Shown: positions 50,036 to 59,450 of the stretch, in pieces
How positions within the stretch are numbered: position 1 is the first letter of the stretch
Layout of the letters: each line of letters opens with the position of its first letter
From: Betaproteobacteria bacterium
GTDB lineage: Bacteria > Pseudomonadota > Gammaproteobacteria > Burkholderiales > Ga0077523
Length of the DNA stretch: 64,000 nucleotides
Reading direction: 5' to 3'
NCBI GenBank assembly: GCA_016713305.1
Contig: JADJPK010000010.1
Location: 1-64,000, forward strand
Program-made: the position numbers and the translations under genes
The notes under the pieces: generated by a model
What the model saw: the letters and a program-made list of their open reading frames with translations, nothing else
The model's database searches: none
Told to the model about the DNA's origin: nothing

Positions 50036-50403
50036 ATGCCGTCGCGTTCGCTCTCGTCGTCTTCGGCGTCATGCTGAACGCCGCCGCCCAGCTCCTGCTC
50101 AAGGCCGGCACGAATGCCATCGGCCACTTCGACTTCACCCTCGCCAACGCGCTGCCCATCGGCATGAAGGTGGCCTTCGAGCCCCACATCCTCGGCGGCC
50201 TCGCGTGCTACGTCGTGAGCGTGGCCGTGTGGATCCTGGCGCTGTCGCGCGTGGAGGTGAGCATCGCCTACCCCATGCTGTCGCTGGGCTACGTCGTCAA
50301 CGCCGTGGCGGCTTACTATCTGTTCGGCGAGTCCCTCAATGCGATGCGCCTCTGGGGCATCGCCGTGATCATCGTCGGCGTCGTGCTGGTGGCACGGAGC
50401 TGA
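50032..50403 (+). CDS. arnE: ArnE/ArnF-type flippase subunit
   Basis: A 123-residue small multidrug-resistance-like membrane protein with four hydrophobic segments (FALVVFGVMLNAAAQLLLKAG, GGLACYVVSVAVWILALS, YPMLSLGYVVNAVAAYY, LWGIAVIIVGVVLV). In E. coli a pair of such proteins, ArnE and ArnF, flips the undecaprenyl-linked sugar. Only one is encoded here, so it may work as a homodimer or its partner lies elsewhere. It overlaps arnT by 4 bases. Confidence 0.87.
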   Translation: MNAVAFALVVFGVMLNAAAQLLLKAGTNAIGHFDFTLANALPIGMKVAFEPHILGGLACYVVSVAVWILALSRVEVSIAYPMLSLGYVVNAVAAYYLFGESLNAMRLWGIAVIIVGVVLVARS

Positions 50404-50422
50404 TTCCCGCGCAGGTTTGCCC

Positions 50423-51565
50423 ATGACCCAGGACTTCCTTCCCTTCACCCGCCCTGCCATCGACGAGGCGACGATCCAGGGCGTCGTCGACGTTCTTCGC
50501 TCCGGCTGGATCACCAGCGGTCCGCAGGTGAAGCGCTTCGAGGCGATGCTGTCGGAGTACTGCGGCGGCCGGCCCGTGCGTGCGCTGGTCTCGGGCACCG
50601 GCGCGCTGGAACTGGCCCTGGAGATTGCCGGCGTGAAACCGGGAGACGAAGTCATCACGACACCGCTCACCTGGGTCGCCACGGCCAACGTGATCGTCCG
50701 GGCCGGAGCCCGGCCGGTGCTGGTCGACGTCGACCCGGCCACACGGCTGATCGACATGGAACGCGTGGAAGCGGCGGTCACGCCGAAGTCGCGCGCCGTC
50801 ATTCCGGTGGACCTGGCCGGACTTCCTGCCGACCGCGACGCGCTGTACGACGTGGCGGAACGCCGCGGGCTGCGGGTGATCGAGGACGCCGCGCAGAGTC
50901 TCGGTGCCGCGTGGAACGGCCGCCGCATCGGCAGCTTCGGCGACCTCGTGTGCTTCTCCTTCCACGCCAACAAGAACGTCACGACTGCCGAAGGCGGCTG
51001 TCTGGTGCTCAACGACGAGCGCGAAGCCGGCCTGTGCGAACGTCTGCGCCTCCAGGGGGTCGTACGTCTGCCCGACGGAGAGCAGGAAGTGGAGGTCGCC
51101 GGCGCCAAGCTCAACATGACCGACATCGCGGCACGCATCGGCATCGGCCAGCTCGCGCGGATCGAGGAGTTCACCGTGCGGCGCCGCGTGCTGGCCGAAC
51201 GCTATTTCGACAAGCTCGACCGGGAATTGCCACTCGATCTGCCGCCTCGCGACCGCACGCAGTCCAACTGGCACATGTTCCAACCGGTCCTGCGCCTGGA
51301 CGAACTGTCCATCGGCCGCGCGGACGTGCTGCGCGGATTGCAGGAACGCGGCATCGGTGCCGGCGTGCACTATCCGGCGCTGCATCTGTTCAAGCTCTAC
51401 CGCGGCATGGGCTACGGACCCGGGGACTTTCCGCACGCGGAGCGGATCGGCGCCGGCATCCTGACGCTGCCGCTGTTTCCGGCCATGCGCGACGAGGACG
51501 TGGACCGGGTCTGCGAAGCACTGCGTGATATCCTCCGACCGCACGTGAAATCCCGCCACCGATGA
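50423..51565 (+). CDS. arnB: UDP-4-amino-4-deoxy-L-arabinose aminotransferase
   Basis: A 380-residue PLP aminotransferase of the DegT/DnrJ/EryC1/ArnB family. The PLP lysine lies in SFHANKNVTTAEGG, the aromatic/acidic motif in VIEDAAQSLGA, and the N-terminal GWITSGPQVKRFE motif is typical. It aminates UDP-4-keto-pentose using glutamate. ATG 50423 gives a start close to the preceding gene; a TTG at 50417 is also in frame. It overlaps arnC by ATGA. Confidence 0.93.
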   Translation: MTQDFLPFTRPAIDEATIQGVVDVLRSGWITSGPQVKRFEAMLSEYCGGRPVRALVSGTGALELALEIAGVKPGDEVITTPLTWVATANVIVRAGARPVLVDVDPATRLIDMERVEAAVTPKSRAVIPVDLAGLPADRDALYDVAERRGLRVIEDAAQSLGAAWNGRRIGSFGDLVCFSFHANKNVTTAEGGCLVLNDEREAGLCERLRLQGVVRLPDGEQEVEVAGAKLNMTDIAARIGIGQLARIEEFTVRRRVLAERYFDKLDRELPLDLPPRDRTQSNWHMFQPVLRLDELSIGRADVLRGLQERGIGAGVHYPALHLFKLYRGMGYGPGDFPHAERIGAGILTLPLFPAMRDEDVDRVCEALRDILRPHVKSRHR

Positions 51566-52554
51566 GCGCGTCTCCCGCCGTTTCCGTCGTCATACCGGTC
51601 TACAACGAAGAATCCGGCCTGCCCGGCCTGTTCGAGCGTCTCTACGGCGCGCTCGATCGCCTGGGCACGAGCTACGAAGTGGTCTTCGTGAACGACGGCA
51701 GCCAGGACCGCTCGGCCGCCCTGCTGCGGGAGCAGTTCCAGCGCCGACCCGACCAGACCCAGGTGGTGCTCTTCAACGGCAACTTCGGCCAGCATCTGGC
51801 GATCATGGCAGGCTTCGAGCACGCGCGCGGCCAGCGCATCGTCACGCTGGACGCGGACCTGCAGAACCCGCCGGAAGAGATCGGCCGGCTGCTCGCCGCC
51901 ATGGACGAAGGTTACGACTACGTCGGCACGATCCGGCAGATGCGCAAGGACACCGCCTTCCGCCGCAATGCCTCGCGCGCCATGAACCGCCTGCGCGAGC
52001 GCATCACGCGCATCCGCATGACCGATCAGGGCTGCATGCTGCGCGCGTACAGCCGGGACATCATCGACGCCATCAATTCCTGCAGGGAAGTGAATACCTT
52101 CATCCCGGCGCTTGCGTACACGTTCGCGCAGAAGCCTACGGAGATCGAGGTGACACACGAGGAGCGCGCGGCCGGCGAATCGAAGTACTCGCTGTACAAG
52201 CTGATCCGCCTCAATTTCGATCTGGTCACGGGCTTCTCGCTGGTTCCGCTGCAGATGTTCTCGCTGTTCGGCATCGCGATCTCGCTGCTGTCCGTGGCCT
52301 TCGTGGTGTTCCTCGCCATCCGCCGGCTCGTGATCGGGCCCGAGGCCGAGGGGCTGTTCACCCTGTTCGGAATCGCCTTCTTCCTGATCGGCATCGCACT
52401 GTTCGGCATCGGCCTGCTGGGCGAGTACGTCGGGCGCATCTACCAGCAGGTGAGGCAGCGTCCGCGGTACATCGTGCAGGCCGTGCTGGTCGCGCCCGCG
52501 AGGCCTTCCGGGGCCGAAACTTCGCAGGCCCGCGTGGCTTCCGCGAGCCGATGA
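51562..52554 (+). CDS. arnC: Undecaprenyl-phosphate aminoarabinose transferase ArnC
   Basis: A 330-residue GT2 glycosyltransferase. The N-terminal VVIPVYNEE and FVNDGSQDRS motifs and DADLQNPPEE form the nucleotide/metal site; two membrane segments (about 237-260 and 270-295) anchor the C-terminus. It transfers formylated 4-amino-arabinose from UDP to undecaprenyl phosphate. It overlaps both neighbours by 4 bases. The order arnB-arnC matches the E. coli operon. Confidence 0.94.
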   Translation: MSASPAVSVVIPVYNEESGLPGLFERLYGALDRLGTSYEVVFVNDGSQDRSAALLREQFQRRPDQTQVVLFNGNFGQHLAIMAGFEHARGQRIVTLDADLQNPPEEIGRLLAAMDEGYDYVGTIRQMRKDTAFRRNASRAMNRLRERITRIRMTDQGCMLRAYSRDIIDAINSCREVNTFIPALAYTFAQKPTEIEVTHEERAAGESKYSLYKLIRLNFDLVTGFSLVPLQMFSLFGIAISLLSVAFVVFLAIRRLVIGPEAEGLFTLFGIAFFLIGIALFGIGLLGEYVGRIYQQVRQRPRYIVQAVLVAPARPSGAETSQARVASASR

Positions 52555-53486
52555 CCGGGCGGGCCGTCGTACTCGCCTACCACGACGTGGGCTACCGCTG
52601 TCTGAGCGTGCTGCTCGCCCACCGCATGGACATCCCGCTGGTAGTGACCCACCGCGACTCGCCCACGGAGCAGATCTGGTTCGCCAACGTGGCCTCGCTG
52701 GCAGGCAGCCATGGCCTTCCGGTGGCGTACGCGGAGGATCTGGACGATGCCGCCCTGGCCGACGCGGTCCGTGCCGCCGCGCCCGATTTCCTGTTCTCGT
52801 TCTACTTCCGCCGCATGCTTCCGCCGGCAACCCTCTCCCTGGCGCCCCGGGGCGCGCTCAACCTGCACGGCTCGCTGCTGCCGCACTATCGCGGGCGGGT
52901 GCCGGTCAACTGGGCGGTGATCCGCGGTGAAGGACAGACCGGCGCTTCGCTCCACTACATGGTCGCCAAGCCCGATGCCGGCAATCTGGTCGATCAGATG
53001 GCCGTGCCGATCCTGCCGGACGACACGGCCGGCGACGTGTTTCGCAAGGTGACCGTCGCGGCCGAGGTCGTGCTGGATCGTTCGCTGCCGGGCCTGCTTG
53101 CGGGAACGGCCGCCTCGCGGCCGATGGATCTCGTCAAGGGCAGCTACTTCGGCGGCAGACGCCCTGAGGACGGACGGATCGACTGGACGCGTCCGGCGGC
53201 GGACGTGCACAACCTCGTGCGCGGCGTGGCACCGCCCTACCCTGGCGCGTTCACGGTCCTGGCGGGGCGGCCCGCCCGCGTGCTTCGAACCCTGTCGGCC
53301 TCGCGGCCGACGGCCCGCCCTGCGGGAACCGTCTATGCCGAGGGTGACCGCCTGTTCGCTGCGTGCGGCGACGGCCGGGCCCTCCCGATCCTGTCGCTGG
53401 AGGTCGACGGAAACTCGCTCGACGCCGCGGCATTCCGTAAACTGCTCGGTGACGAGGCGCTCGCCTCGGAGCCCGGACGATCATGA
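52551..53486 (+). CDS. arnA: ArnA formyltransferase domain as a separate gene
   Basis: A 311-residue protein equivalent to the N-terminal half of E. coli ArnA. The formyltransferase catalytic Asn and His lie in LNLHGSLLPHYRG, and the catalytic Asp in AKPDAGNLVDQ. It transfers the formyl group of 10-formyl-tetrahydrofolate to UDP-aminoarabinose. The C-terminal third is a small OB-like domain. The decarboxylase half is the next gene, linked by a 4-base overlap, so the bifunctional enzyme is split here. Confidence 0.9.
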   Translation: MTGRAVVLAYHDVGYRCLSVLLAHRMDIPLVVTHRDSPTEQIWFANVASLAGSHGLPVAYAEDLDDAALADAVRAAAPDFLFSFYFRRMLPPATLSLAPRGALNLHGSLLPHYRGRVPVNWAVIRGEGQTGASLHYMVAKPDAGNLVDQMAVPILPDDTAGDVFRKVTVAAEVVLDRSLPGLLAGTAASRPMDLVKGSYFGGRRPEDGRIDWTRPAADVHNLVRGVAPPYPGAFTVLAGRPARVLRTLSASRPTARPAGTVYAEGDRLFAACGDGRALPILSLEVDGNSLDAAAFRKLLGDEALASEPGRS

Positions 53487-54526
53487 AGAAAATCCTCATC
53501 CTCGGTGTCAACGGCTTCATCGGACACCACCTGTCCAAGCGGATCATCGAAACCACGCCGTGGGAGGTCTACGGCATGGACATGCAGAACGACCGCGTCG
53601 CCGATCTCTGCACTCATCCGCGCTTCCACTTCTTCGAAGGCGACATCACCATCAACAAGGAGTGGATCGAGTACCACATCCGCAAGTGCGATACGGTGCT
53701 GCCGCTCGTGGCGATCGCGACTCCGGCCACGTACGTGAAGGAGCCGCTGCGGGTGTTCGAGCTGGACTTCGAGGCGAACCTGCCCATCGTCCGGTCGTGC
53801 GTGAAGTACCGCAAGCGCATCCTGTTCCCCAGCACCTCCGAGGTCTACGGCATGTGCCGGGATGCGGAATTCGATCCCTACGAGTCCGAACTGGTCGTGG
53901 GCCCGATTCCGAAACAGCGGTGGATCTACTCGGTGAGCAAGCAGCTTCTCGACCGCGTGATCTGGGCCTACGGAGTGCAGGAAGGGCTGGACTTCACCTT
54001 GTTCCGCCCCTTCAACTGGATCGGATCGGGCCTGGACAACATCCACACGCCCAAGGAAGGCAGCTCGCGCGTCATCACCCAGTTCTTCGGCCACATCGTG
54101 CGGGGCGAGGAGATCAAGCTGGTCGACGGCGGCGGGCAGAAACGCGCGTTCACGTACATCGACGACGGCGTGGATGCCCTGATGCGGATGATCGAGAACA
54201 AGGACGGCATCGCCAGCGGGAAGATCTACAACGTGGGCAACCCGCGCAACGAGTTCTCCGTGCGCGAACTCGCCACGATGATGGTGAAGCTCGCCCTGGA
54301 GTATCCCGAATACCGTGATGCGGCCGGCAAGGTGCAGCTCGTGGAAACGACGTCCTCGACGTACTACGGCGCCGGGTATCAGGACGTCCAGCATCGCATG
54401 CCTCGCATTCGCAACACGACCGAGGACCTCGGCTGGGAGCCGAAGGTCGCCATGGCGCAGGCCCTGCGCTTCATCTACGATGCCTACCGGACCCAGGTGG
54501 CCGAGGCGCGCGGACTGGTCGACTGA
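53483..54526 (+). CDS. ArnA UDP-glucuronate decarboxylase domain as a separate gene
   Basis: A 347-residue NAD-dependent SDR-type epimerase/dehydratase. Rossmann motif GVNGFIGHHL, STSEVYG and the YSVSKQLLD catalytic Tyr/Lys pair are present. It matches the C-terminal half of ArnA, which oxidises and decarboxylates UDP-glucuronic acid to UDP-4-keto-pentose. The extended C-terminal part with YYGAGYQDVQHRMPRI carries the arginine expected for decarboxylation in this family. It is the fourth of the coupled arn genes. Confidence 0.92.
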   Translation: MKKILILGVNGFIGHHLSKRIIETTPWEVYGMDMQNDRVADLCTHPRFHFFEGDITINKEWIEYHIRKCDTVLPLVAIATPATYVKEPLRVFELDFEANLPIVRSCVKYRKRILFPSTSEVYGMCRDAEFDPYESELVVGPIPKQRWIYSVSKQLLDRVIWAYGVQEGLDFTLFRPFNWIGSGLDNIHTPKEGSSRVITQFFGHIVRGEEIKLVDGGGQKRAFTYIDDGVDALMRMIENKDGIASGKIYNVGNPRNEFSVRELATMMVKLALEYPEYRDAAGKVQLVETTSSTYYGAGYQDVQHRMPRIRNTTEDLGWEPKVAMAQALRFIYDAYRTQVAEARGLVD

Positions 54527-54603
54527 CCGGCGCCGGAGAGATCCCCCGTCACCCTCGTGCATTCCGCCAGGACTTTCCCGATCCGCGTCCCAATCTCCGA
54601 CGC

Positions 54604-55521
54604 ATGAAACTCGCCCTCAAGGTCGACGTCGACACCTACCGCGGCACCCGGGAAGGCGTGCCGGCCCTCACCGATCTGCTGCGCCGCCGCCGGGCGGGCG
54701 CCACGTTCCTGTTCAGCCTCGGTCCGGACCACACGGGACGCGCGATCAAGCGCGTCTTCCGGCGCGGATTCGCCGCCAAGGTCAAGCGCACATCCGTGGT
54801 GTCGCACTATGGCATTGCCACCCTCATGTACGGCACGCTCCTGCCGGGGCCGGACATCGGCAGGCGGTGCGCGGACGAAATGCGCCAGACCCGTGACGCC
54901 GGCTTCGAGGTGGGGGTCCATACGTGGGACCACATCCGGTGGCAGGACGGCGTGGCCGAGGCCGATGCGCAATGGACGAAGCAGGAGATGGAGCGCGCGT
55001 GCGAGCGCTTCGAGGAGATCTTCGGCGAGCCGCCTCGCGTTCATGGGGCCGCGGGCTGGCAGATGAACCGTCACGCCTACCGTCTGACCCAGACTCTGGG
55101 GTTCGACTACTGTTCCGACACGCGCGGCGAGCATCCCTTCGTGCCGCTTTACGAGGCCGAACTCATCGCCTGTCCGCAGCTGCCCACGACACTGCCCACC
55201 CTCGACGAGTTGTTGGGACGCAACGGCATCACGCCCGACAACGTGGTGGATCACCTGCTCGATCTGACACGGGTCCATCCTGCGGCGGGTCACGTCTACA
55301 CGCTTCACGCGGAGCTGGAAGGCCGCAAGCTCATGCCGGTCCTCGAGGCGCTCCTGACCGGGTGGTCCGCGCAGGGATACGAGCTCGTGAGCCTGCGGGA
55401 CTACTTCGATGCCCTGCCCTCCAAGGCCTTGCCGCGCCACAATGTGGCCACGGGCGAGATCGAGGGGCGCAGCGGCAGCCTTGCGCTGCAGGGCCCCGAG
55501 TTCCTGGCGCGCTATGCGTGA
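54604..55521 (+). CDS. arnD: 4-deoxy-4-formamidoarabinose-phosphoundecaprenol deformylase
   Basis: A 305-residue polysaccharide-deacetylase (NodB-type) protein. The metal/catalytic Asp is in KVDVDTYRGT and the metal-binding His pair in GVHTWDHIRWQD. ArnD removes the formyl group from the lipid-linked sugar before ArnT uses it. It begins 77 bases after the previous gene, the only sizable gap in the arn run. The C-terminal region (GYELVSLRDYFD) is conserved in ArnD. Confidence 0.93.
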   Translation: MKLALKVDVDTYRGTREGVPALTDLLRRRRAGATFLFSLGPDHTGRAIKRVFRRGFAAKVKRTSVVSHYGIATLMYGTLLPGPDIGRRCADEMRQTRDAGFEVGVHTWDHIRWQDGVAEADAQWTKQEMERACERFEEIFGEPPRVHGAAGWQMNRHAYRLTQTLGFDYCSDTRGEHPFVPLYEAELIACPQLPTTLPTLDELLGRNGITPDNVVDHLLDLTRVHPAAGHVYTLHAELEGRKLMPVLEALLTGWSAQGYELVSLRDYFDALPSKALPRHNVATGEIEGRSGSLALQGPEFLARYA

Positions 55522-55610
55522 ACTTCCACTGCGCAGGCGAGCGGACATGACGGCAGGAAGTCTGCGTCCGGCACGAACAATGCAACCAGAAATCGAATAG
55601 GATCGAGACC

Positions 55611-56072
55611 ATGCTCCAGGACCTCGCGGTACCCGATTTCAGCTGTGCCTCCACGGGCGGCAGCACCTTCCAGCTGTCGGCCCTGAAAGGCCGCAATCTG
55701 GTGATCTACTTCTATCCGAAGGACGACACACCCGGCTGCACGACCGAGGGTGCGGCCTTCCGCGATCTGCATGCCGAATTCGACGCGGCGAACTGCTCCA
55801 TCTTCGGCGTGTCCCGCGACTCGCTCGCCTCGCACGAGCGGTTCAAGGCCAAGATGAACTTTCCCTTCGATCTGCTATCGGATCCGGACGAGAGCGTGTG
55901 CGGCATGTTCGGTGTCATCAAGCTGAAGAACATGTATGGCAAACAGGTGCGGGGCATCGAGCGGAGCACGTTCGTGATCGACGGCTCGGGCAAGATGCGA
56001 AAGGAGTGGCGCGGCGTGAAGGTTCCGGGACACGTGGACGAGGTGCTTGCCTTCGTGAAAGGGCTCGGATGA
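55611..56072 (+). CDS. bcp: Peroxiredoxin, Bcp/PrxQ type
   Basis: A 153-residue thioredoxin-fold peroxidase. The peroxidatic Cys43 lies in KDDTPGCTTEG. The usual nearby resolving Cys (five residues later) is absent, so reduction would use another Cys or an external thiol. It reduces hydroperoxides in the cytoplasm. The ATG at 55611 follows a GATCGAGA-type leader. It is followed by a strong terminator. Confidence 0.93.
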   Translation: MLQDLAVPDFSCASTGGSTFQLSALKGRNLVIYFYPKDDTPGCTTEGAAFRDLHAEFDAANCSIFGVSRDSLASHERFKAKMNFPFDLLSDPDESVCGMFGVIKLKNMYGKQVRGIERSTFVIDGSGKMRKEWRGVKVPGHVDEVLAFVKGLG

Positions 56073-56166
56073 GTCGACGAAGACTATACGGCAGTACCCG
56101 CGTGCCGGACGGTTCCGGCCGCTGCGGACCGTCGCCACGGCCCGTGGCCGAAGCAGAAATCGACAA

Positions 56167-56195
56167 CGCCGCCGGGCTCCTCCGGCGGCGTTTTT
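56167..56195 (+). terminator. Intrinsic terminator of the arn-bcp run
   Basis: CGCCGCCGG (56167-56175) and CCGGCGGCG (56182-56190) form a perfect 9-base stem with a 6-base loop, followed by five T. It lies about 95 bases after bcp and 68 bases before phoH. Confidence 0.92.
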
Positions 56196-56262
56196 GTTTG
56201 CACCGCGCGGTCCGACCTGCCGCGCAGGTGTGGTTTCCGGCAACCCTCAGAACGGAGTGACG

Positions 56263-57687
56263 ATGATCCAGAAGAAGGCCTCGACCGGCGTGGTAACGCG
56301 TCTCAAGCAAGCCAACAAGCTGTTCGTACTCGACACCAACGTTCTCATGCACGACCCGACGAGTCTGTTCCGCTTCGAGGAGCACGACATCTTCCTGCCC
56401 ATGGCAACCCTGGAAGAACTGGACAACAACAAGAAGGGCATGTCGGAAGTGGCGCGCAATGCCCGTCAGGCCGCGCGGTTCATCGACGAGATGCTGGGCC
56501 ACGCGCCCGCGGACATCGCCGAGGGCATTCCGCTCTCGTCCCACGGCAAGGAATCGACGGGCCGGATCTTCCTCCAGACCGAAGCGATCGCGGCGGACCT
56601 GCCCGCGAAGCTGGCCGCCGGCAAGGCCGACAACCAGATCATCGGCGTGGTGAAGTACCTGCAGGACACCCACAGCCCGCGCCAGGTGATTCTGGTATCG
56701 AAGGACATCAACATGCGCATCAAGGCCCGCGCGCTGGGCCTGGCGACCGAGGACTACTTCAACGACAAGGTCCTCGAGGACACCGACCTGCTGTACACCG
56801 GCATGCGCGAACTGCCGGCGGATTTCTGGGACACCCACGGCAAGGAGATGGAGTCGTGGCAGCAAGGCGGCGTCACCTACTACCGGGTGCGCGGGCCGCT
56901 GTGCAGCAGCCTGCTGGTGAACGAGTTCGTCTACCTCGAAGCCGACGGCCCCCTCTATGCCCAGGTGCGCGAGACGAGCGGCAGCACCGCCATCCTGTCG
57001 ACACTGCGCGACTACACCCATCAGAAGAACAGCGTCTGGGGCATCACGGCGCGCAACCGCGAACAGAACTTCGCCCTGAACCTGCTCATGAACCCGGACA
57101 TCGATTTCGTCTCGCTGCTGGGGCAGGCCGGCACGGGCAAGACGCTGCTGACGCTGGCCGCGGGACTCGCCCAGACTCTGGACGAACAACGCTATGTGGA
57201 AATCATCGTCACGCGCGTCACCGTTCCGGTCGGCGAGGACATCGGCTTCCTGCCCGGGACGGAGGAGGAGAAGATGACCCCGTGGATGGGGGCGCTGGAA
57301 GACAACCTCGACGTCCTCAACCACACGGACGAAGACGCCGGCGAGTGGGGCCGCGCCGCGACGCGCGATCTCATCAGGTCGCGCATCAAGGTGAAGTCGC
57401 TCAACTTCATGCGCGGCCGCACGTTCCTCAACAAGTATCTGATCATCGACGAGGCGCAGAACCTCACGCCCAAGCAGATGAAGACGCTCGTGACCCGGGC
57501 GGGCCCCGGCACCAAGGTGGTGTGCCTGGGCAACATCTCGCAGATCGACACGCCCTATCTCACCGAAGGCAGTTCCGGCATGACGTACGTGGTGGACCGC
57601 TTCAAGGGCTGGGGCCACAGCGGACACATCACGCTGCAGCGGGGCGAGCGGTCCCGGCTGGCGGACTACGCGGCGGAAGCGCTCTGA
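56263..57687 (+). CDS. phoH: PIN-PhoH family ATPase
   Basis: A 474-residue two-domain protein. The N-terminal PIN domain (FVLDTNVLMHDP, then the acidic LEELD and SKDINMRIKA blocks) has the Asp residues of a PIN ribonuclease. The C-terminal PhoH ATPase has Walker A GQAGTGKT at residues 287-294 and Walker B LIIDEAQN near 394. PIN-PhoH fusions (PhoH2) unwind and cut RNA in mycobacteria. The ATG at 56263 follows a GGAGTGACG ribosome site. It is separated from bcp by a terminator, so it has its own promoter. Confidence 0.92.
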   Translation: MIQKKASTGVVTRLKQANKLFVLDTNVLMHDPTSLFRFEEHDIFLPMATLEELDNNKKGMSEVARNARQAARFIDEMLGHAPADIAEGIPLSSHGKESTGRIFLQTEAIAADLPAKLAAGKADNQIIGVVKYLQDTHSPRQVILVSKDINMRIKARALGLATEDYFNDKVLEDTDLLYTGMRELPADFWDTHGKEMESWQQGGVTYYRVRGPLCSSLLVNEFVYLEADGPLYAQVRETSGSTAILSTLRDYTHQKNSVWGITARNREQNFALNLLMNPDIDFVSLLGQAGTGKTLLTLAAGLAQTLDEQRYVEIIVTRVTVPVGEDIGFLPGTEEEKMTPWMGALEDNLDVLNHTDEDAGEWGRAATRDLIRSRIKVKSLNFMRGRTFLNKYLIIDEAQNLTPKQMKTLVTRAGPGTKVVCLGNISQIDTPYLTEGSSGMTYVVDRFKGWGHSGHITLQRGERSRLADYAAEAL

Positions 57688-57704
57688 CCGGAGCCCCAAA
57701 AAAC

Positions 57705-57734
57705 GAAGGCGCCGTGCTTTCGCACAGCGCCTTC
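57705..57734 (-). terminator. Intrinsic terminator facing the patD operon
   Basis: GAAGGCGCCGTGC (57705-57717) pairs with GCACAGCGCCTTC (57722-57734) with one mismatch. On the minus strand the stem is followed by GTTTTTTGG, a good U-tract, so it ends the ydc-patD transcript; it may also stop phoH. Confidence 0.85.
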
Positions 57735-57976
57735 GGCTTCTGCCCAACCGCCAAGAAGAGCATTGAAGGAGTCGGTCTCCCCGTTTGGGGTCTCCTGTTC
57801 TAGGGCAGTGACTGCCTCTGGACTCCTCCAACGCAACGCCTGTGCCACGCCACTTTTCTCAAAATCTATCAAACCGTTAGAAAAGTTGCGTCAAACGCTA
57901 CGACACCTGGTGTCAAGGAGTCCGACGACGCCTGCGGTATCCCGCACTGCCACCATGCCTTCCAGCAGCCCGCGTT

Positions 57977-59404
57977 CTATCCCAGGTTGACCATCACGTG
58001 CCGGACCACCGTGTAGTCCTCCAATCCGTACATGGACATGTCCTTGCCGTAGCCCGATTGCTTGAGTCCTCCGTGGGGCATTTCGGTCGCGAGCATGAAG
58101 TGCGTGTTGATCCAGGTGGCTCCGTACTGCAGCCGTGAGGCGACCTTCATGGCGCGGGACACGTCGCGCGTCCACACCGAGGACGCAAGCCCGTAGTCCG
58201 AATCGTTGGCCCAGGCGATCGCATCGTCCGCATCGCTGAACCGTGTCACGGACACCACCGGCCCGAACACTTCCTTCCGAACGATCTCGTCGTCCTGGCG
58301 CGCGCCGGCCACCACGGTCGGCTGATAGAAGAAGCCCGCCCCGCCCACCGTCTTGCCGCCGGTCACCACTTCCATGTGTCCCGAGGCAGCGGCGCGGTCC
58401 ACGAACGAGGCGATCCGCTCACGCTGCCGCGCGGAGATCACCGGCCCGAGTTCCGTCGACTCGTCCTCGGGCGCGCCGTACTTGAGAGTGCCGACGGCGG
58501 AACCGAGGTCCGCCACCAGTTTCTCGTACACCTTGGGTCCCGCATAGACGCGGCAGGCGGCTGTGCAGTCCTGTCCGGCGTTGTAGTACCCGAATGTCCG
58601 CAACCCGTTCACGACCGCGTCGAGGTCTGCATCGTCGAACACGATGACGGGCGCCTTGCCGCCCAGTTCCAGATGCGTCCGCTTGAGCGTGGGCACGGCG
58701 GCCTGCAGCACGGCCTGTCCCGTCGCGATGCTGCCGGTCACGGACACCATCGCGACCTTCGGATGGGAGATGAGGTGCTGTCCGACCGACGATCCCCGAC
58801 CGTGGACCACGTTGAACACACCTTCCGGGAAGATCTCGGCGCAGATGCGCGCGAGGCGAAGCGTGGTGAGCGGCGTCAGCTCGGAGGGCTTGAGCACGAC
58901 CGTGTTGCCCGCAGCCAGCGCCGGCGCGATCTTCCACGCGGCCATCATCAGCGGATAGTTCCACGGCGCAATCTGGGCTACCACGCCGATGGGGTCGCGC
59001 CGGATCATGCTCGTGTGGCCGGCCAGGTACTCCTTTGCGGCGGATCCGGTCAGGCAGCGTGCCGCACCGGCGAAATAGCGGAAGACGTCCGCGACGGCCG
59101 GCATCTCGTCCGCCCTGGCCCGCGCGACCGGCTTGCCGCAGTTGAGGGACTCCAGCCGCGCCATTTCGGCCGCGTCGTCGTCGATGCGCTGCGCGAGCCG
59201 CAGCAGCAGCGTGGAACGCTCGGCAGGCGTCGTCGCGCTCCAGGCGTCGAAGGCCTTGGCAGCCGCGACGACCGCCGCATCCACCTGTCCCGTCGTGGCC
59301 TCCGGGATTTCGGCGAGCGTCGTACCGGTGGCCGGGTTGAGCACCGCGAGCGGGTCTCCGCCGCCTGTCACCTGCCGACCGCCTATCATCAATTGAGTAT
59401 CCAT
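57977..59404 (-). CDS. patD: Gamma-aminobutyraldehyde dehydrogenase
   Basis: A 475-residue aldehyde dehydrogenase. Catalytic Cys280 is in AGQDCTAACR and the general-base Glu246 in HLELGGKAP. Whole-length similarity to E. coli PatD (YdcW) is obvious, including RRDPIGVVAQIAPWNYP and GYGKDMSMYGLEDYTVV. It oxidises 4-aminobutanal, made from putrescine, to GABA using NAD. It is the last gene of the ydcSTUV-patD set, the same order as in E. coli. Confidence 0.94.
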   Translation of the reverse strand: MDTQLMIGGRQVTGGGDPLAVLNPATGTTLAEIPEATTGQVDAAVVAAAKAFDAWSATTPAERSTLLLRLAQRIDDDAAEMARLESLNCGKPVARARADEMPAVADVFRYFAGAARCLTGSAAKEYLAGHTSMIRRDPIGVVAQIAPWNYPLMMAAWKIAPALAAGNTVVLKPSELTPLTTLRLARICAEIFPEGVFNVVHGRGSSVGQHLISHPKVAMVSVTGSIATGQAVLQAAVPTLKRTHLELGGKAPVIVFDDADLDAVVNGLRTFGYYNAGQDCTAACRVYAGPKVYEKLVADLGSAVGTLKYGAPEDESTELGPVISARQRERIASFVDRAAASGHMEVVTGGKTVGGAGFFYQPTVVAGARQDDEIVRKEVFGPVVSVTRFSDADDAIAWANDSDYGLASSVWTRDVSRAMKVASRLQYGATWINTHFMLATEMPHGGLKQSGYGKDMSMYGLEDYTVVRHVMVNLG

Positions 59405-59450
59405 GGGGTGTCCTCTGCTCGTTGGCGTTGATTCGATGCGATCCGGGGGC

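Noticed and set aside
57666..57872. Minus-strand open frame of 68 codons between phoH and patD
   Set aside because: It overlaps the terminator and the end of phoH and shows no family features.
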